NCBI RefSeq assembly: GCF_002217755.1
Contig: NZ_BCFL01000029.1
Span: 124,001-188,000 of the forward strand
Direction of reading: 5' to 3'
DNA length: 64,000 nucleotides
Source of the DNA: Streptomyces hyaluromycini
Lineage (GTDB): Bacteria; Actinomycetota; Actinomycetes; Streptomycetales; Streptomycetaceae
Numbering within the stretch: the first letter of the stretch is position 1; the number at the start of each line of letters is the position of its first letter. A model generated the notes under the pieces. That model was not told the origin of the DNA. It made no database searches and was given only the letters and a program-made list of their open reading frames with translations. Shown piece after piece: positions 32,821 through 42,578 of the stretch. The translations under genes and the position numbers were made by a program.

Positions 32821-34434
32821 CTACACGTCACCGGCGCGCCGACCGCGCATTCCGGACCCGATCGCCCAGCCGACCCCACCCGCGGCGACCAGCACCAGCG
32901 CGATCTCGGGCAGGATGCCCACCCTGGTCGCGGGCGTCTCGGAGGTGCGCAGCGGCACCTTCTGGACCAGGTAGGCGGGCACGAACATGCCGGTCTTCTG
33001 GGTGATCTTCCCGTCCGGCATGATGATCGCGCTGACGCCGCTGGTCACCGGCACGGTGACGGTCCGGCTGTGCTCGACCGCGCGGATCCGGGACATGGCG
33101 AGCTGCTGGTAGGTCATCTCGCTGCGGTCGAAGGTGGCGTTGTTGCTCGGCACGGAGATCATCTCGGCGCCGTGCGTGACGGTGTCCCGCACGTCCCAGT
33201 CGAAGGCCGCCTCGTAGCAGGTGGCGAGGCCGACCTTGGTGCCGTCGATGTCGAACACACCGGGCTTCGTGCCCCGGCTGAAGTCCTGGCGGACCATGCT
33301 GGTCCAGTTCTTGTTGATGGCGCCGACCAGACCGCGCAGCGGGAGGTACTCGCCGAAGGGCTGGATCTGCCGCTTGTCGTACGTCGACGTCGGGCCCTTG
33401 ACCGGGTCCCACAGGATCTGCTCGTTGAGCAGCTTGCCGTCCCGCTCGACGACCCCGCCCACCGAAATGGGGACGCCCACCGCCTTGGCCGCCTCGTCGA
33501 TCACGGCGGCCCCGTCGGCGTCGGCGAACGGGTCGACGTCGGAGGAGTTCTCCGGCCACAGCACGAAGTCGGGCTTGGCGGCCTTGCCCGCCTTGATGTC
33601 CGCGGCGAGCTTGAGCGTCTCCTTCACGTGGTAGTCGAGTACGGCCTGCCGCTGGGCCGCGAACTCCAGGCCGGCGCGCGGCACGTTGCCCTGGATGACC
33701 GCGACGGTGACGGCGCCGTCCTCGGCCTTGTCGCTCACCAGCGTCCGCGCGGCGACCGCACCCACCACCGGCACGGCCACGCTCAGCAGGGCCGCGGCCG
33801 CCGCCCCGCGGCAGATCTCGCGGGTGCGCCGGCCCTCGACGGCCAGTCGCCCCGCCTCGTAGAGACCGAACCCGCACAGGACGACGGCGAAGCCGAGCAC
33901 CGGGGTGCCGCCCAGCGCGGCGAGCGGCAGGAAGACGCCGTCCGCCTGGCCGAAGGCGATCTTGCCCCAGGGGAAGCCGCGGAAGGGTACACGCGCGCGT
34001 ACCGCCTCGCCCGCGATCCATATGGCGGCCGCCCACAGGGGCCAGGCCGGGAGCTTGGAGACCGCGGCCACGCCCACACCGACCAGTGCGATGAAGATCG
34101 CCTCGATGGCCACCAGCGCGACCCACGGCCCGGGGCCGACCTCGACGCCGGTCCACACCAGCAGCGGCAGCAGGAAGCCGAGCCCGAAGACATAGCCGAG
34201 ACCGAGGGCCGCCTTCCAGGTGCGGCCGCGCAGCACCCATGCGAATCCGGCGAAGGCGGGCAGCGCCAGCCACCACAGGGTGCGCGGCGGGAAGCTGACG
34301 TACAGCAGCACTCCGCTGAGGGCGGAGGCGGCGGCCGGGACCAGGCGGCGGAGCAGCCGGAGGGCGCGTGCGCGGGGGGCGGGACGCGGCATGAGCTGGT
34401 CCGACTGGTCCACGGAAGTTGCGGTGACGGTCAC
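32821..34434 (-). CDS. lnt: Apolipoprotein N-acyltransferase
   Basis: The 537-aa membrane protein has six to eight N-terminal helices (LSGVLLYVSFPPRTLWWLAL at the start), then a nitrilase-like periplasmic domain. The catalytic Glu is implied in VLWPENSSD, the Lys in the region between QIQPFGEYLPL and its flank, and the Cys in GLATCYEAAFDWDVRD. A C-terminal helix follows. Lnt adds the third acyl chain to the N-terminal Cys of lipoproteins, and Streptomyces carries such enzymes. The start is GTG 34434, with ATG 34392 an alternative. It is divergent from the gene at 34620. Confidence 0.9.
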   Translation of the reverse strand: MTVTATSVDQSDQLMPRPAPRARALRLLRRLVPAAASALSGVLLYVSFPPRTLWWLALPAFAGFAWVLRGRTWKAALGLGYVFGLGFLLPLLVWTGVEVGPGPWVALVAIEAIFIALVGVGVAAVSKLPAWPLWAAAIWIAGEAVRARVPFRGFPWGKIAFGQADGVFLPLAALGGTPVLGFAVVLCGFGLYEAGRLAVEGRRTREICRGAAAAALLSVAVPVVGAVAARTLVSDKAEDGAVTVAVIQGNVPRAGLEFAAQRQAVLDYHVKETLKLAADIKAGKAAKPDFVLWPENSSDVDPFADADGAAVIDEAAKAVGVPISVGGVVERDGKLLNEQILWDPVKGPTSTYDKRQIQPFGEYLPLRGLVGAINKNWTSMVRQDFSRGTKPGVFDIDGTKVGLATCYEAAFDWDVRDTVTHGAEMISVPSNNATFDRSEMTYQQLAMSRIRAVEHSRTVTVPVTSGVSAIIMPDGKITQKTGMFVPAYLVQKVPLRTSETPATRVGILPEIALVLVAAGGVGWAIGSGMRGRRAGDV

Positions 34435-34619
34435 TCGGGGAGTGTACGGCGGTTGACCTTGCGGCCGACAGCACGGTCTCGGCATGCAGGAATCACACCG
34501 TTCCCGCGCAAGTCGTCCACAAAGCGGGCATCAGCGGTTACGGTGTGCCGAGGCGGGCGGCGGGGCCTGCCGCAGGTCGGGGGACCGGGGTACGGGGGGC
34601 GACGGTGGGGTCGACCGGG

Positions 34620-35657
34620 ATGACGTCCGCTGCCGAGACGGCTGCGGACAACGACAGACGAAACGTTTCTGACGCGGTGGGCGTCGTGGTGCTCGGGGCC
34701 TGCGCAGTGTGGCCGCTGATCTCCGCGGCCGGTCGCGACGGGCGGCCCGAGGGTGTGCTGCTGGCGGTGCTCGCGGTGGCCGCGGGCTATGCCGCGGGCC
34801 GGATGTCCGGGTCGCTGCTGCCGGTCGCCGCGCCGTGTGCGGGCGCACTGGCCGGGCTGGCGCTCGCGGTGGCGATGCCCCAGGTGGCCCCGGGCCCCCA
34901 GTTCACGACCCCGCTCGGTCATGCCGGCGCAGTCGCGGCGCTGCTGGCTCTCGCGACGGGCGGCGCGTGCTGTGCCGCTTGGGCGACGCCGGTTCCGGCG
35001 CTGCGGTTCGGACTGCGGATGCTGGCCGCCGGCATCGTGGTGGCCGGGGCGGCCGTCGGCTCGGCGACCGGCTGTGCGGCCAGTGCCGTCGTCCTGCTGT
35101 GCTCCCTCGCCGCCGGCCGGGTGCGGCGGCGGGGGCCGGGCATCGCCGGGCTGGCTCTGGCGGCCGCCCTGGTGACGGGCACGGTCTGGGCGGTCGCCGC
35201 GAACGTCCTGCCCGCCGGCCTCACCTCCGCCCTGGCGGGCCCCCTCGCCGAGCACCGCGTGCAGTTGTGGCGGGACGCCGTGCGCCTCGCGCACCGGAAC
35301 ACCGCCCTGGGCGTCGGCCCGGGGCGCTTCGGCGAGTTGAGCGGCACCGCGCCCGCGGCCCTGCTGCCCGACGGCAAACCACACTCCGCACCGCTCCAGC
35401 AGGCCGCCGAACAGGGCCTGGTCGGTGTCCTGCTGCTGGCCACCGCGTTCTGCTGGATCCTCTACGCCCTGTGGCGGTCCCCCCGCTCCACACCGGTCAC
35501 CCTGACCGCGGGCGCGGCACTCACCGCCCTGGCCGCGATCGCCGCGGTCGGCAACGCGCTGAGCTTCACGACGGTGTCGGCGGGCGCGGGCCTGCTGGCG
35601 GGCCTGGCGACGGCACGCCCGTGGGTGTCGGGGGTGGCGGCGGTGCCGGGCGGTTGA
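34620..35657 (+). CDS. O-antigen-ligase-like polytopic membrane protein
   Basis: The 345-aa protein has about nine hydrophobic segments. A Wzy/ligase-like loop reads HRVQLWRDAVRLAHRNTALG followed by VGPGRFGELSG and LQQAAEQGLVG. The latter resembles the H-x6-E/G signature of the Wzy_C family. It is shorter than typical ligases. It may act in cell-wall glycopolymer assembly. Function is inferred only from this loop. Confidence 0.65.
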   Translation: MTSAAETAADNDRRNVSDAVGVVVLGACAVWPLISAAGRDGRPEGVLLAVLAVAAGYAAGRMSGSLLPVAAPCAGALAGLALAVAMPQVAPGPQFTTPLGHAGAVAALLALATGGACCAAWATPVPALRFGLRMLAAGIVVAGAAVGSATGCAASAVVLLCSLAAGRVRRRGPGIAGLALAAALVTGTVWAVAANVLPAGLTSALAGPLAEHRVQLWRDAVRLAHRNTALGVGPGRFGELSGTAPAALLPDGKPHSAPLQQAAEQGLVGVLLLATAFCWILYALWRSPRSTPVTLTAGAALTALAAIAAVGNALSFTTVSAGAGLLAGLATARPWVSGVAAVPGG

Positions 35658-35757
35658 GCCGTACGGGTGTATGGCCCGGACACCTGTGATCCAGCCACAT
35701 GTGATGCCGCCCTGTGCGGTCCAGCCCCATGTGGTCCAGCCCTACGTGCGACCTGCG

Positions 35758-36333
35758 TCAGTGAGCCGTACCCGGTGTGATCGTCCGCAGGCGTTCCCTG
35801 ATGACCCGCACCGCGGACTCGGCGTTGTCCACCGTGATGGTGAAGGTGTGGCCGTCCCACAGCCGCAGGACGATGCCCTCGCCGCGGCGGACGACGACGG
35901 CCGTGCCCTTCTCGGGGCGCCAGCGGTAGCCCCAGCCGCCCCAGTGCCGCGGAGTGATCTGCGGGGAGAAGTCGGCGCCGGCCACATGGGAGAGCGGAAT
36001 ACGACGCCGCGGTACTCCTATATGACCGCAACGGATTTCGAGGCACTCCCTGTCGAGCTTCAGGTCGACGTGCACGAAGGCGAGGGTGCCGAAGAGGACC
36101 AGCAGCCCGGCCGCGATGCACCCGACGACCGACATCACCAGCGGCGCGATCCCCGAGTTCCAGGCGGAGTCCACGGCCAGTTCGATACCGAGCGCCATGC
36201 ACGCCGCGCCGACCAGCGCCAGAAGCCACTGGACCCGGTTCGTGGCGCGCCCGGTCCAGACATCCGGGTTCGGGGCGTCCTTGTCCGCAGAGTGGTCGCG
36301 GAGGTGGTCCCTCATGTCTACGAGATTACTCAC
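35758..36333 (-). CDS. PH-domain-like membrane protein
   Basis: The 191-aa protein has two membrane helices (VQWLLALVGAACMALGIEL and IAPLVMSVVGCIAAGLLVLF), then a bacterial PH-like beta domain with LEIRCGHIGVPRRRIPLSHV, WGYRWRPEKGTAVVVRRGEG and the TITVDNAESAVRVI helix. Such proteins are common in actinobacteria and of unknown function. Start GTG 36333 or ATG 36315 cannot be decided, as neither has a clear ribosome site. Confidence 0.8.
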   Translation of the reverse strand: MSNLVDMRDHLRDHSADKDAPNPDVWTGRATNRVQWLLALVGAACMALGIELAVDSAWNSGIAPLVMSVVGCIAAGLLVLFGTLAFVHVDLKLDRECLEIRCGHIGVPRRRIPLSHVAGADFSPQITPRHWGGWGYRWRPEKGTAVVVRRGEGIVLRLWDGHTFTITVDNAESAVRVIRERLRTITPGTAH

Positions 36334-36404
36334 GTTTCGCTGCGCGGGTACCGCGTTGCGGAGGGTGACTGCTCACATCGGGCGGTATCCCCGGCCCCGG
36401 GGGG

Positions 36405-37196
36405 TCACTGGGACGCGGCAGGACTGGCCGTGCGCAGCAGGCGGGCCTCGGCGTAGCTGAGCGCGGCCTCGGGCAGCTCGCCCTCCCGGCCGTTGAGCAG
36501 CACCGTCACCGTGCCGGTGGCCGGTGCGCCGGGGGCCGGCTGCGCACCGATCCGGCGCAGTGCCTGGGCGGCCACCGCACCGGCGGAGCCGTGCAGGGCG
36601 AGGGGTGCGGCGCCCGGGCGCTGGACGGCGGCGCGGATACGTTCCGCCAGGAGTTCGTAATGAGTGCAGCCCAGGACAACGGTCGTCACGTCGTCGGGGG
36701 TGAGCTCGGCCGCCGCGGTCACGGCGGCGTCGACGGCGGCCTGGTCGGCGTGCTCCACGGCCTCGGCCAGTCCCCAGCAGGGCACCTCGGTGACCGGCAC
36801 ACCGCCGGCGAAGTCCTCGATGAGGCCCCGCTGATACGCGCTGCCCGTGGTCGCAGGGGTCGCCCAGATCGCGACGGGGCCGCCGCCGGCGGCGGCCGGC
36901 TTGATCGCCGGGACCGTGCCGATGACCGGGATGCGGGGTTCCAGGCGCGCGCGCAGCGCCGACAGGGAGTTCACGGTCGCCGTGTTGCAGCCGATGATCA
37001 GCGCGTCGGGCCGGCGGGCGGCGGCGGCCTCCGCGACGGCCATGGCGCGCTCGGTGATGCCCTCGGGGGTACGCGGCCCCCAGGGCATGCCCTCGGGGTC
37101 GAACGAGAGGACGAGATCGGCGTCGGGGCGCAGCCGCCGTACCGCTGCGGTGGCTGCCAGCAGGCCGATTCCGGAGTCGATGAGCGCGATCTTCAC
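36405..37196 (-). CDS. Glutamate racemase-like (Asp/Glu racemase family)
   Basis: The 263-aa protein starts at GTG 37196 (MKIALIDSGIG). It has the two catalytic cysteines, Cys70 in IIGCNTAT and Cys177 in VLGCTHYELL, and Asp7-Ser8 of the family. MurI has DSGxGG, whereas this reads DSGIGLL. It would supply D-glutamate for peptidoglycan. Another essential MurI copy is probably elsewhere, so this may be a paralog with a different role. It is divergent from the HpnB-like gene. Confidence 0.8.
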   Translation of the reverse strand: MKIALIDSGIGLLAATAAVRRLRPDADLVLSFDPEGMPWGPRTPEGITERAMAVAEAAAARRPDALIIGCNTATVNSLSALRARLEPRIPVIGTVPAIKPAAAGGGPVAIWATPATTGSAYQRGLIEDFAGGVPVTEVPCWGLAEAVEHADQAAVDAAVTAAAELTPDDVTTVVLGCTHYELLAERIRAAVQRPGAAPLALHGSAGAVAAQALRRIGAQPAPGAPATGTVTVLLNGREGELPEAALSYAEARLLRTASPAASQ

Positions 37197-37235
37197 CCGG
37201 CCACGATAGACGATGGGCCGTTGGGGGCGGGTCCG

Positions 37236-38429
37236 ATGGGGCAGACTGCGCGGGTGAGCGCCATCGCGTGGACCACCGCCGTATCTCTCGCCGCCTGGCT
37301 GTGGCTGCTGCTCTGCCAGGGCTTCTTCTGGCGCACCGACGTCCGGCTGCCGCCCCGGCGCGACCCCGCTCGGTGGCCGGACGTGTGCGTGGTCGTCCCG
37401 GCCCGGGACGAGGCCGCGGTGCTGCCCCTGAGTCTGCCGTCGCTGCTGGCGCAGGACTATCCGGGGCGGGCGGAGGTGTTCCTGGTCGACGACGGCAGTA
37501 CGGACGGCACCGGGGAACTGGCCCGGGAGCTGGCCGCGCGCCATGGCGGGCTGCCGCTGACCGTGACCTCGCCCGGTGAGCCGCCGGCGGGCTGGACGGG
37601 CAAGCTGTGGGCGGTACGGCACGGCATCGGTCTGGCACGCGCGCGCGGCCCCGAGTACCTGCTGCTCACGGACGCCGACATCGCGCACGAACGGGACAGC
37701 CTGCGGCTGCTGGTGGCGGCCGCCGACACCGGGGGCTTCGACGTGGTCTCGCAGATGGCCCGGCTGCGGGTGGCGAGCCTGTGGGAGCGGCTCGTGGTAC
37801 CCGCCTTCGTCTATTTCTTCGCTCAGCTGTACCCGTTCCGCCGGATCGGCCGGAGGGGCTCGCGCACGACGGCGGCGGCGGGCGGCTGTGTCCTGCTGCG
37901 CGCCGGCACGGCGGAGAGGGCGCGCATCCCGGACTCCATCCGGCACGCCGTGATCGACGACGTGGCGCTCGCCCGCGCGGTGAAGGGCACCGGAGGGCAC
38001 ATCTGGCTGGGGCTCGCCGACCGGGTGGACAGCGTGCGCCCCTATCCGCGCCTGCACGACCTGTGGCGGATGGTCTCCCGCAGCGCGTACGCGCAGTTGC
38101 GGCACAACCCGCTGCTGCTCCTCGGTACGGTCGCCGGCCTCGCGCTGGTGTACCTGGTGCCGCCGGCGGCGGTGCTGGCGGGGGCGGTCACCGGCAGCGC
38201 GACGGCGCTGCTCCTCGGCGCCGCGGCCTGGCTGGTGATGACCGCGACGTACGTACCGATGCTCCGGTACTACCGGCAGCCGCTGTGGCTCGCCCCGCTG
38301 CTGCCGTTCACGGCGTTCCTCTACCTCCTCATGACGGTCGACTCGGCGGTGCAGCACTACCGGGGGCGCGGGGCGGCATGGAAGGGCCGTACGTACGCGC
38401 GTCCCGACACGGTCGCCGACGAAGGCTGA
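37236..38429 (+). CDS. hpnB: Hopene-associated glycosyltransferase HpnB-like
   Basis: The family-2 glycosyltransferase has an N-terminal helix, then VCVVVPARDEAAVLPLSLPS, LVDDGSTDGTGELA, the HpnB signature GWTGKLWAVRHG, LLLTDADIAHERDS, TTAAAGGCVLLRAG and DDVALARAVKGTGGHIWLGL. Several C-terminal membrane helices end in VDSAVQHYRGRGAAWKGRTY. HpnB proteins modify hopanoids or related lipids. No hpn or shc genes are adjacent. ATG 37236 was used. GTG 37254 is equally plausible. Confidence 0.85.
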   Translation: MGQTARVSAIAWTTAVSLAAWLWLLLCQGFFWRTDVRLPPRRDPARWPDVCVVVPARDEAAVLPLSLPSLLAQDYPGRAEVFLVDDGSTDGTGELARELAARHGGLPLTVTSPGEPPAGWTGKLWAVRHGIGLARARGPEYLLLTDADIAHERDSLRLLVAAADTGGFDVVSQMARLRVASLWERLVVPAFVYFFAQLYPFRRIGRRGSRTTAAAGGCVLLRAGTAERARIPDSIRHAVIDDVALARAVKGTGGHIWLGLADRVDSVRPYPRLHDLWRMVSRSAYAQLRHNPLLLLGTVAGLALVYLVPPAAVLAGAVTGSATALLLGAAAWLVMTATYVPMLRYYRQPLWLAPLLPFTAFLYLLMTVDSAVQHYRGRGAAWKGRTYARPDTVADEG

Positions 38430-38441
38430 CCGTCCTGCGCG

Positions 38442-39800
38442 TCACTTGCGGCCGGGCGTCCAGTTCATGCCCCAGCCGTAGGCGCGGTCGACGGTCCGCT
38501 GGGGGCTCACCCCGCGCTCCGGGACCAGATAGCGCGCCTCGCGCTGCACGACCAGGTCGCCGCCGGTGTTGGTGAGCAGCGCGAGCGCGCACACGGTCGA
38601 GGGAACCGTGCACTCGTCCAGGGAGAAGTCGACCGGGGCGCCGTGCTGGGGCTGGAGCGTGACCGTGGCATGCAGGTCGGCGAAGGACGTGGCGCCCTGG
38701 TAGATCGTCACGAAGACCAGGATGCGCCGGAAGTCCTGCTTGTGATCGAGGTTGACCGTGAGGTTCTCCCCGCTGGACACGGCGCCGGTGCGGTCGTCGC
38801 CGTCGAGGTGGATGTACGGCGGCCGGTTCACGGAGCCGAAGGCGTTGCCCAGCGCCTGGACGACGCCCTTGCGGCCGTCGGCGAGCTCGTACAGGGCGCA
38901 CAGGTCGAGGTCGAGGGTGTCCGCTCCGCCGCGCCGGCCGCCCCAGCCGGGGAGCTGTTTGCTGACCTGCCAGTTGAGGTTGACCCGCAGCGCGCCCGAG
39001 GTGCCGCCCTGTTTGGCCAGGGAGACGGAGGGGGCCGCCTTGGTGAGCGTCACCTTGGACAGCCGTACGGGGGCGGACGGCGCCGTCGGCGGGGGCGGCG
39101 GGACGGGCAGACCGGCGGAGGCCGGCGCCGGGTGCTGCGGGAAGGGCGGGCCGCCGGGCCGCGGCGGGGAGACCGGAGCGGGGACCGGCGGGGAGACCGG
39201 AGCCGGGGCCGGCGGCGTGAGCGGACCGGCGACGGGCGGGGTGACCTGCGGCGTGGGCGGCTGCGCCGGGTGCTGCGGCTCGTCCACCGTGATCCCGAAA
39301 TCGGTGGCGAGCCCTTCCAGCCCGCTGCTGTACCCCTGCCCCACCGCACGGAACTTCCAGCCGCCCTGGCGGCGGTACAGCTCGCCGAGCACGAAAGCGG
39401 TCTCCACCGTGGCGTCCGTGCTGTCGAACCGGGCGACCACAGTTCCGTCCGCCGCGTTCCGGACCTCGGCATAGAGGCCGGGGACCTGCCCAAACGTTCC
39501 GCCGTCGGCCGAGGCCGCGAGGACGATCCGCTCGATCGGGGCTTCCACGCGCGCGAGGTCGACGAAAAGGGTGTCGGTGACCAGGTCACCGGAGCGCCGC
39601 TTGCCCTCGTGCCGGACCGCGCCCGAGGCGTGCACCGGCTGGTTGTAGAAGACGAAGTCGCCGTCGGAGCGCACTTTCCCGGCGACCAGCAGCAGCGCCG
39701 AGGCGTCCGCGTCGGGGGCACCCGGACCGGGGCGCCAGCCCAATTCGACCCGCAGTGCCGTGGTCGGCACCGGCGTATTCGATCCTTTCGGCATTGACAT
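38442..39800 (-). CDS. Tandem TerD-domain protein
   Basis: The 452-aa protein starts at ATG 39800 after GGGGGCGGAC. It has two TerD domains: residues about 1-165 (ALRVELGWRPGPG, GLYAEVRNAADGTVVARFDS) and about 265-450 (ALRVNLNWQVSKQL, DLDLCALYELADGRKG, HLDGDDRTG). They are linked by a ~75-residue Pro/Ala-rich stretch. TerD domains bind calcium and appear in stress and tellurite resistance clusters. Here no other ter gene adjoins it, so the role is open. Confidence 0.88.
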   Translation of the reverse strand: MSMPKGSNTPVPTTALRVELGWRPGPGAPDADASALLLVAGKVRSDGDFVFYNQPVHASGAVRHEGKRRSGDLVTDTLFVDLARVEAPIERIVLAASADGGTFGQVPGLYAEVRNAADGTVVARFDSTDATVETAFVLGELYRRQGGWKFRAVGQGYSSGLEGLATDFGITVDEPQHPAQPPTPQVTPPVAGPLTPPAPAPVSPPVPAPVSPPRPGGPPFPQHPAPASAGLPVPPPPPTAPSAPVRLSKVTLTKAAPSVSLAKQGGTSGALRVNLNWQVSKQLPGWGGRRGGADTLDLDLCALYELADGRKGVVQALGNAFGSVNRPPYIHLDGDDRTGAVSSGENLTVNLDHKQDFRRILVFVTIYQGATSFADLHATVTLQPQHGAPVDFSLDECTVPSTVCALALLTNTGGDLVVQREARYLVPERGVSPQRTVDRAYGWGMNWTPGRK

Positions 39801-39883
39801 GTCCGCCCCCATCATGTGTCGGCATGCCGGGCGCGCCCCGGCGGTCCCAGGTCATCCCTACCCTCACAACCTATTCCCGGGGA

Positions 39884-39919
39884 CAGGGATCTCCCATGAG
39901 CAGCACAGGAAGATCCCTG
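39884..39919. repeat. 9-bp inverted repeat upstream of the TerD gene
   Basis: CAGGGATCT (39884-39892) and AGATCCCTG (39911-39919) are perfect inverted arms around 18 nt. They lie in the 291-bp divergent gap between the TerD-domain gene and the Gln/Pro-rich protein gene. They could be an operator or a hairpin. A TTAACTTAT -10-like box sits just before ATG 40092. Confidence 0.45.
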
Positions 39920-40091
39920 GCCAACTGCAGGTAACCGGCTCGGAACTCGGCCTTTACACGATCAGAACGCTGATTGCCGTCCTTTTTTGCCGAGTTCGCT
40001 CGGATTGGGGATCCGGCGTCACTGCCGACACGGAAAACAACCCTCTTATCGGTCTCCCCAACCAGCACATCGTGGGCTTAACTTATGTGCC

Positions 40092-40550
40092 ATGACCTCC
40101 CCCCGCTCCACCTATGGCGGCGGCTACTACTCCGCCTCCTTCCCGGACACTCCGATCTACGACTCGCTCGTGGCCGAACGGGGCACCCCGCAGATCGCCC
40201 CGATCCGGGTCCCTCCCGCCTACGACACGGGCAGCAGCTTCAGCAACCTGCCCGCGCTGCCGTCGGCACTGCCCGCCCTCCCGGCGGGCCCCTCCCAGCC
40301 TGCCCCGGGCTACGGCTACCCGCAGCAGATGCAGCAGCCCGCGCCGCTGCAGCAGGCGCCCACGGCGTACATCCCCCAGCAGGCGACGGGACCGCGCGCC
40401 TACCCCGCGCAGCAGCCTCAGCCGCCCCGTCCGATGATGGGCGGCACGGGCTACGAGGCGATGCGCCCGGCGGCTCCGCGCCCCGCGCCGACGGCTCCGT
40501 ACCAGGACCCGTACAACAACCAGCAACAGCAGCAGTACCGCGGCTACTGA
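40092..40550 (+). CDS. Disordered Pro/Gln-rich protein (DUF6643-like)
   Basis: The 152-aa protein begins MTSPRSTYGGGYYSASFPDT. After residue 50 it becomes low-complexity, rich in Pro, Gln, Ala and Tyr, ending YNNQQQQQYRGY. The N-terminus resembles a small Streptomyces-specific family that I associate with DUF6643. No enzyme motif or membrane segment is visible. The TTAACTTAT box a few bases before the ATG suggests a very short leader. Function unknown. Confidence 0.7.
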   Translation: MTSPRSTYGGGYYSASFPDTPIYDSLVAERGTPQIAPIRVPPAYDTGSSFSNLPALPSALPALPAGPSQPAPGYGYPQQMQQPAPLQQAPTAYIPQQATGPRAYPAQQPQPPRPMMGGTGYEAMRPAAPRPAPTAPYQDPYNNQQQQQYRGY

Positions 40551-40592
40551 TCGGCACCCCCCGATGTCCGTGCGGCCTGGCACGATGGCGTC

Positions 40593-41417
40593 ATGGGGAT
40601 GGCCGAACTGCAGTCGATTCACGTTCACCCGGTCAAGGCGCTCCGGGGCTTCTCGCCCCGGGAGGCCGTCGTGGAGCCCTGGGGGCTGGCCGGTGACCGA
40701 CGCTGGGTTCTGATCGACGACGGGGGAAAGGTCGTCACCCAGCGTGCAGAACCACGCCTCGCGCTGGCCGCTGCCGAGCTGCTGCCCGGTGGCGGCGTAC
40801 GTCTGTGCGCGCCCGGGCGCACGCCCCTGACGGTGCCGGTCCCGGATCCGGGGGTCATGGTGCCCGTGGACATCTTCGGCACGAAGGTGGAGGCGGTCCT
40901 CGCCGCGGAGGCGGCCCATGCGTGGTGCGGCGCGTATCTGGAGGCCGACGTCCGCCTCGCCCACATGGACGCCCCCGCGACCCGCCGCCCGATCGACCCG
41001 GACCACGCGCTGCCGGGCGAGACCGTGAGCTTCGCCGACGGCTATCCCCTGCTGGTCACCACGCAGGCCTCACTGGACGCCCTCAACTCCCTGATCGCGC
41101 AGGGCGAGCATGCCGACGAGGGCCCGCTGCCGATGAACCGGTTCCGGCCGAACGTGGTCGTGCGCGGCACGCGTGCCTGGGCCGAGGACGACTGGAGACG
41201 GATCGCCGTCGGCGAGGTCGAGTTCCGGGTCGCGAAGATGTGCGGGCGGTGCGTGGTGACCACGACCGACCAGGTCACCGCCGAACGCGGCAGAGAGCCG
41301 CTGCGGACGCTTGCACGGCACCGCAGGTTCGGCAACCAGCTCGTCTTCGGCCAGAACCTGGTACCGCGCGCCCCCGGCACGATCCGGGTGGGGGACCCGG
41401 TCCGGGTCCTCGACTGA
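40593..41417 (+). CDS. MOSC-domain protein
   Basis: The 274-aa protein has an N-terminal MOSC beta-barrel (LQSIHVHPVKALRGFSPREA, GLAGDRRWVLIDDGGKVVTQ) and the C-terminal MOSC domain (FRPNVVVRGTRAWAEDDWRR, VAKMCGRCVVTTTDQ with the conserved Cys). It resembles mARC/YcbX, a molybdenum-cofactor sulfur carrier or N-hydroxy reductase component. It is a single gene here, 42 bp after the disordered protein gene. Confidence 0.92.
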   Translation: MGMAELQSIHVHPVKALRGFSPREAVVEPWGLAGDRRWVLIDDGGKVVTQRAEPRLALAAAELLPGGGVRLCAPGRTPLTVPVPDPGVMVPVDIFGTKVEAVLAAEAAHAWCGAYLEADVRLAHMDAPATRRPIDPDHALPGETVSFADGYPLLVTTQASLDALNSLIAQGEHADEGPLPMNRFRPNVVVRGTRAWAEDDWRRIAVGEVEFRVAKMCGRCVVTTTDQVTAERGREPLRTLARHRRFGNQLVFGQNLVPRAPGTIRVGDPVRVLD

Positions 41418-41798
41418 GATCTCGGGGGCCGGACCGTGCCGGTGACCTCGCGGTCCGGGCGGCCGAACGGTACCGCCGACCCGGCGTGCCCGGCCCGAGC
41501 CACCCGCACTCCGGCCAACCCCGCCCAGCGCCTCTGCCGTCGAGCGGCCACCACGCGATCCGCCCCCGGCCGCCCGAAGCGGTTCGCCCCACCCGTCCTT
41601 GTCCGGGCCTCGTCCGCATCCCGCGTATCGAGCGATCTCCACCGCCCGGCGGGAACCCGAGCCCGCGGCCCGGTCGTTGGGGTCGTGAGAAGTGCATGAG
41701 AGTCCCGGCCGGGGGTGATTTCGCTCTCTCTTCGGCCCGGGTCCCGGGTGAACGGACCGGGCGGGGGTTATCACGGAGCGGGAAGGGGGTGGTGGTCG
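41418..41798. other. Gene-poor interval
   Basis: No convincing coding frame, RNA or strong hairpin was seen in these 381 bp. Codon periodicity is lost. GGAAGGGGGT just before 41799 is the ribosome site of the next gene, and the promoter of that gene should lie here. Confidence 0.5.
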
Positions 41799-42404
41799 GT
41801 GCGAGCGATCCGCGGCCTGTGGCGGTGGCGGCGCAATCCGCTGCGCCGCGCGACCGACCTGGTCGAGGCCTGGGTGGCCCTGGTGGCACTGGTGCTGATC
41901 GTGGTGGCCGCGCCGGTGCTCGGCGCGTTCGTCGGCGCCGCCGCCCAGAGCACCCTGCAGCGGTCGGTCCGGCAGCAGCAGCACGACCGGCATCTCGTCA
42001 TGGCCACGGTGGTGCGCAAGCTGGGCGGCGCCCCGGTGGAGCCCGACCCCGACGCCACGAGCGCCCACGACAACCGCAGCCGCGTCCTCGCCGACTGGAC
42101 CGCGCCGGACGGCACCCGGCAGCACGGCCCGGTCCTGACGACTCTCAGATCCCCGCACAAGGGCGACCACTTCGACGTCTGGACGGACCGGCACGGCGTC
42201 ATAACGGCCCGCCCGCTGGACGCCGTGACGGCGACGACCCACGCGGTGCTGGCCGGGTTCGGCGCGGCCCTGCTCACCGCGGGACTGGTCGACAGCGGCA
42301 GGCGCATGATCGTCTGGCGTATGGTCCGTCGCAGGTACGCACGTTGGGACCAGGCCTGGGACCGGGCGGGCCCGGACTGGGGCAAGGCCGGCACGGGCAG
42401 CTGA
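41799..42404 (+). CDS. Rv1733c-family membrane protein
   Basis: The start is GTG 41799 after GGAAGGGGGT. The 201-aa protein has RNPLRRATDLVEAWVALVAL leading into the first helix, a 110-residue extracytoplasmic region, and a second helix (AVLAGFGAALLTAGLVDSGR). This N-terminal RNPLRRxxDxxExW signature marks the actinobacterial Rv1733c family of small two-helix proteins. Function unknown; the mycobacterial relative is dormancy-induced. Confidence 0.8.
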   Translation: MRAIRGLWRWRRNPLRRATDLVEAWVALVALVLIVVAAPVLGAFVGAAAQSTLQRSVRQQQHDRHLVMATVVRKLGGAPVEPDPDATSAHDNRSRVLADWTAPDGTRQHGPVLTTLRSPHKGDHFDVWTDRHGVITARPLDAVTATTHAVLAGFGAALLTAGLVDSGRRMIVWRMVRRRYARWDQAWDRAGPDWGKAGTGS

Positions 42405-42578
42405 CGGCCTTCCGTCTCTGGTCAACCCACCACCTCGGCGCACGCTACGGTGGACCGGCCGAAGCGCATTCGGCATCGACCCGCGCGCGAGCGAACCACA
42501 GGGGCCGGGCACCGTCCGCGGTGGCGCCCCGAAGGCGAGCGAGCGATCTGTACGACGAGGTGGGGGCACGGCAACGCC

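Noticed and set aside
37197..38357. Long upstream extension of the glutamate racemase frame
   Set aside because: It is antisense to the HpnB-like gene, and the racemase has its family start at GTG 37196.
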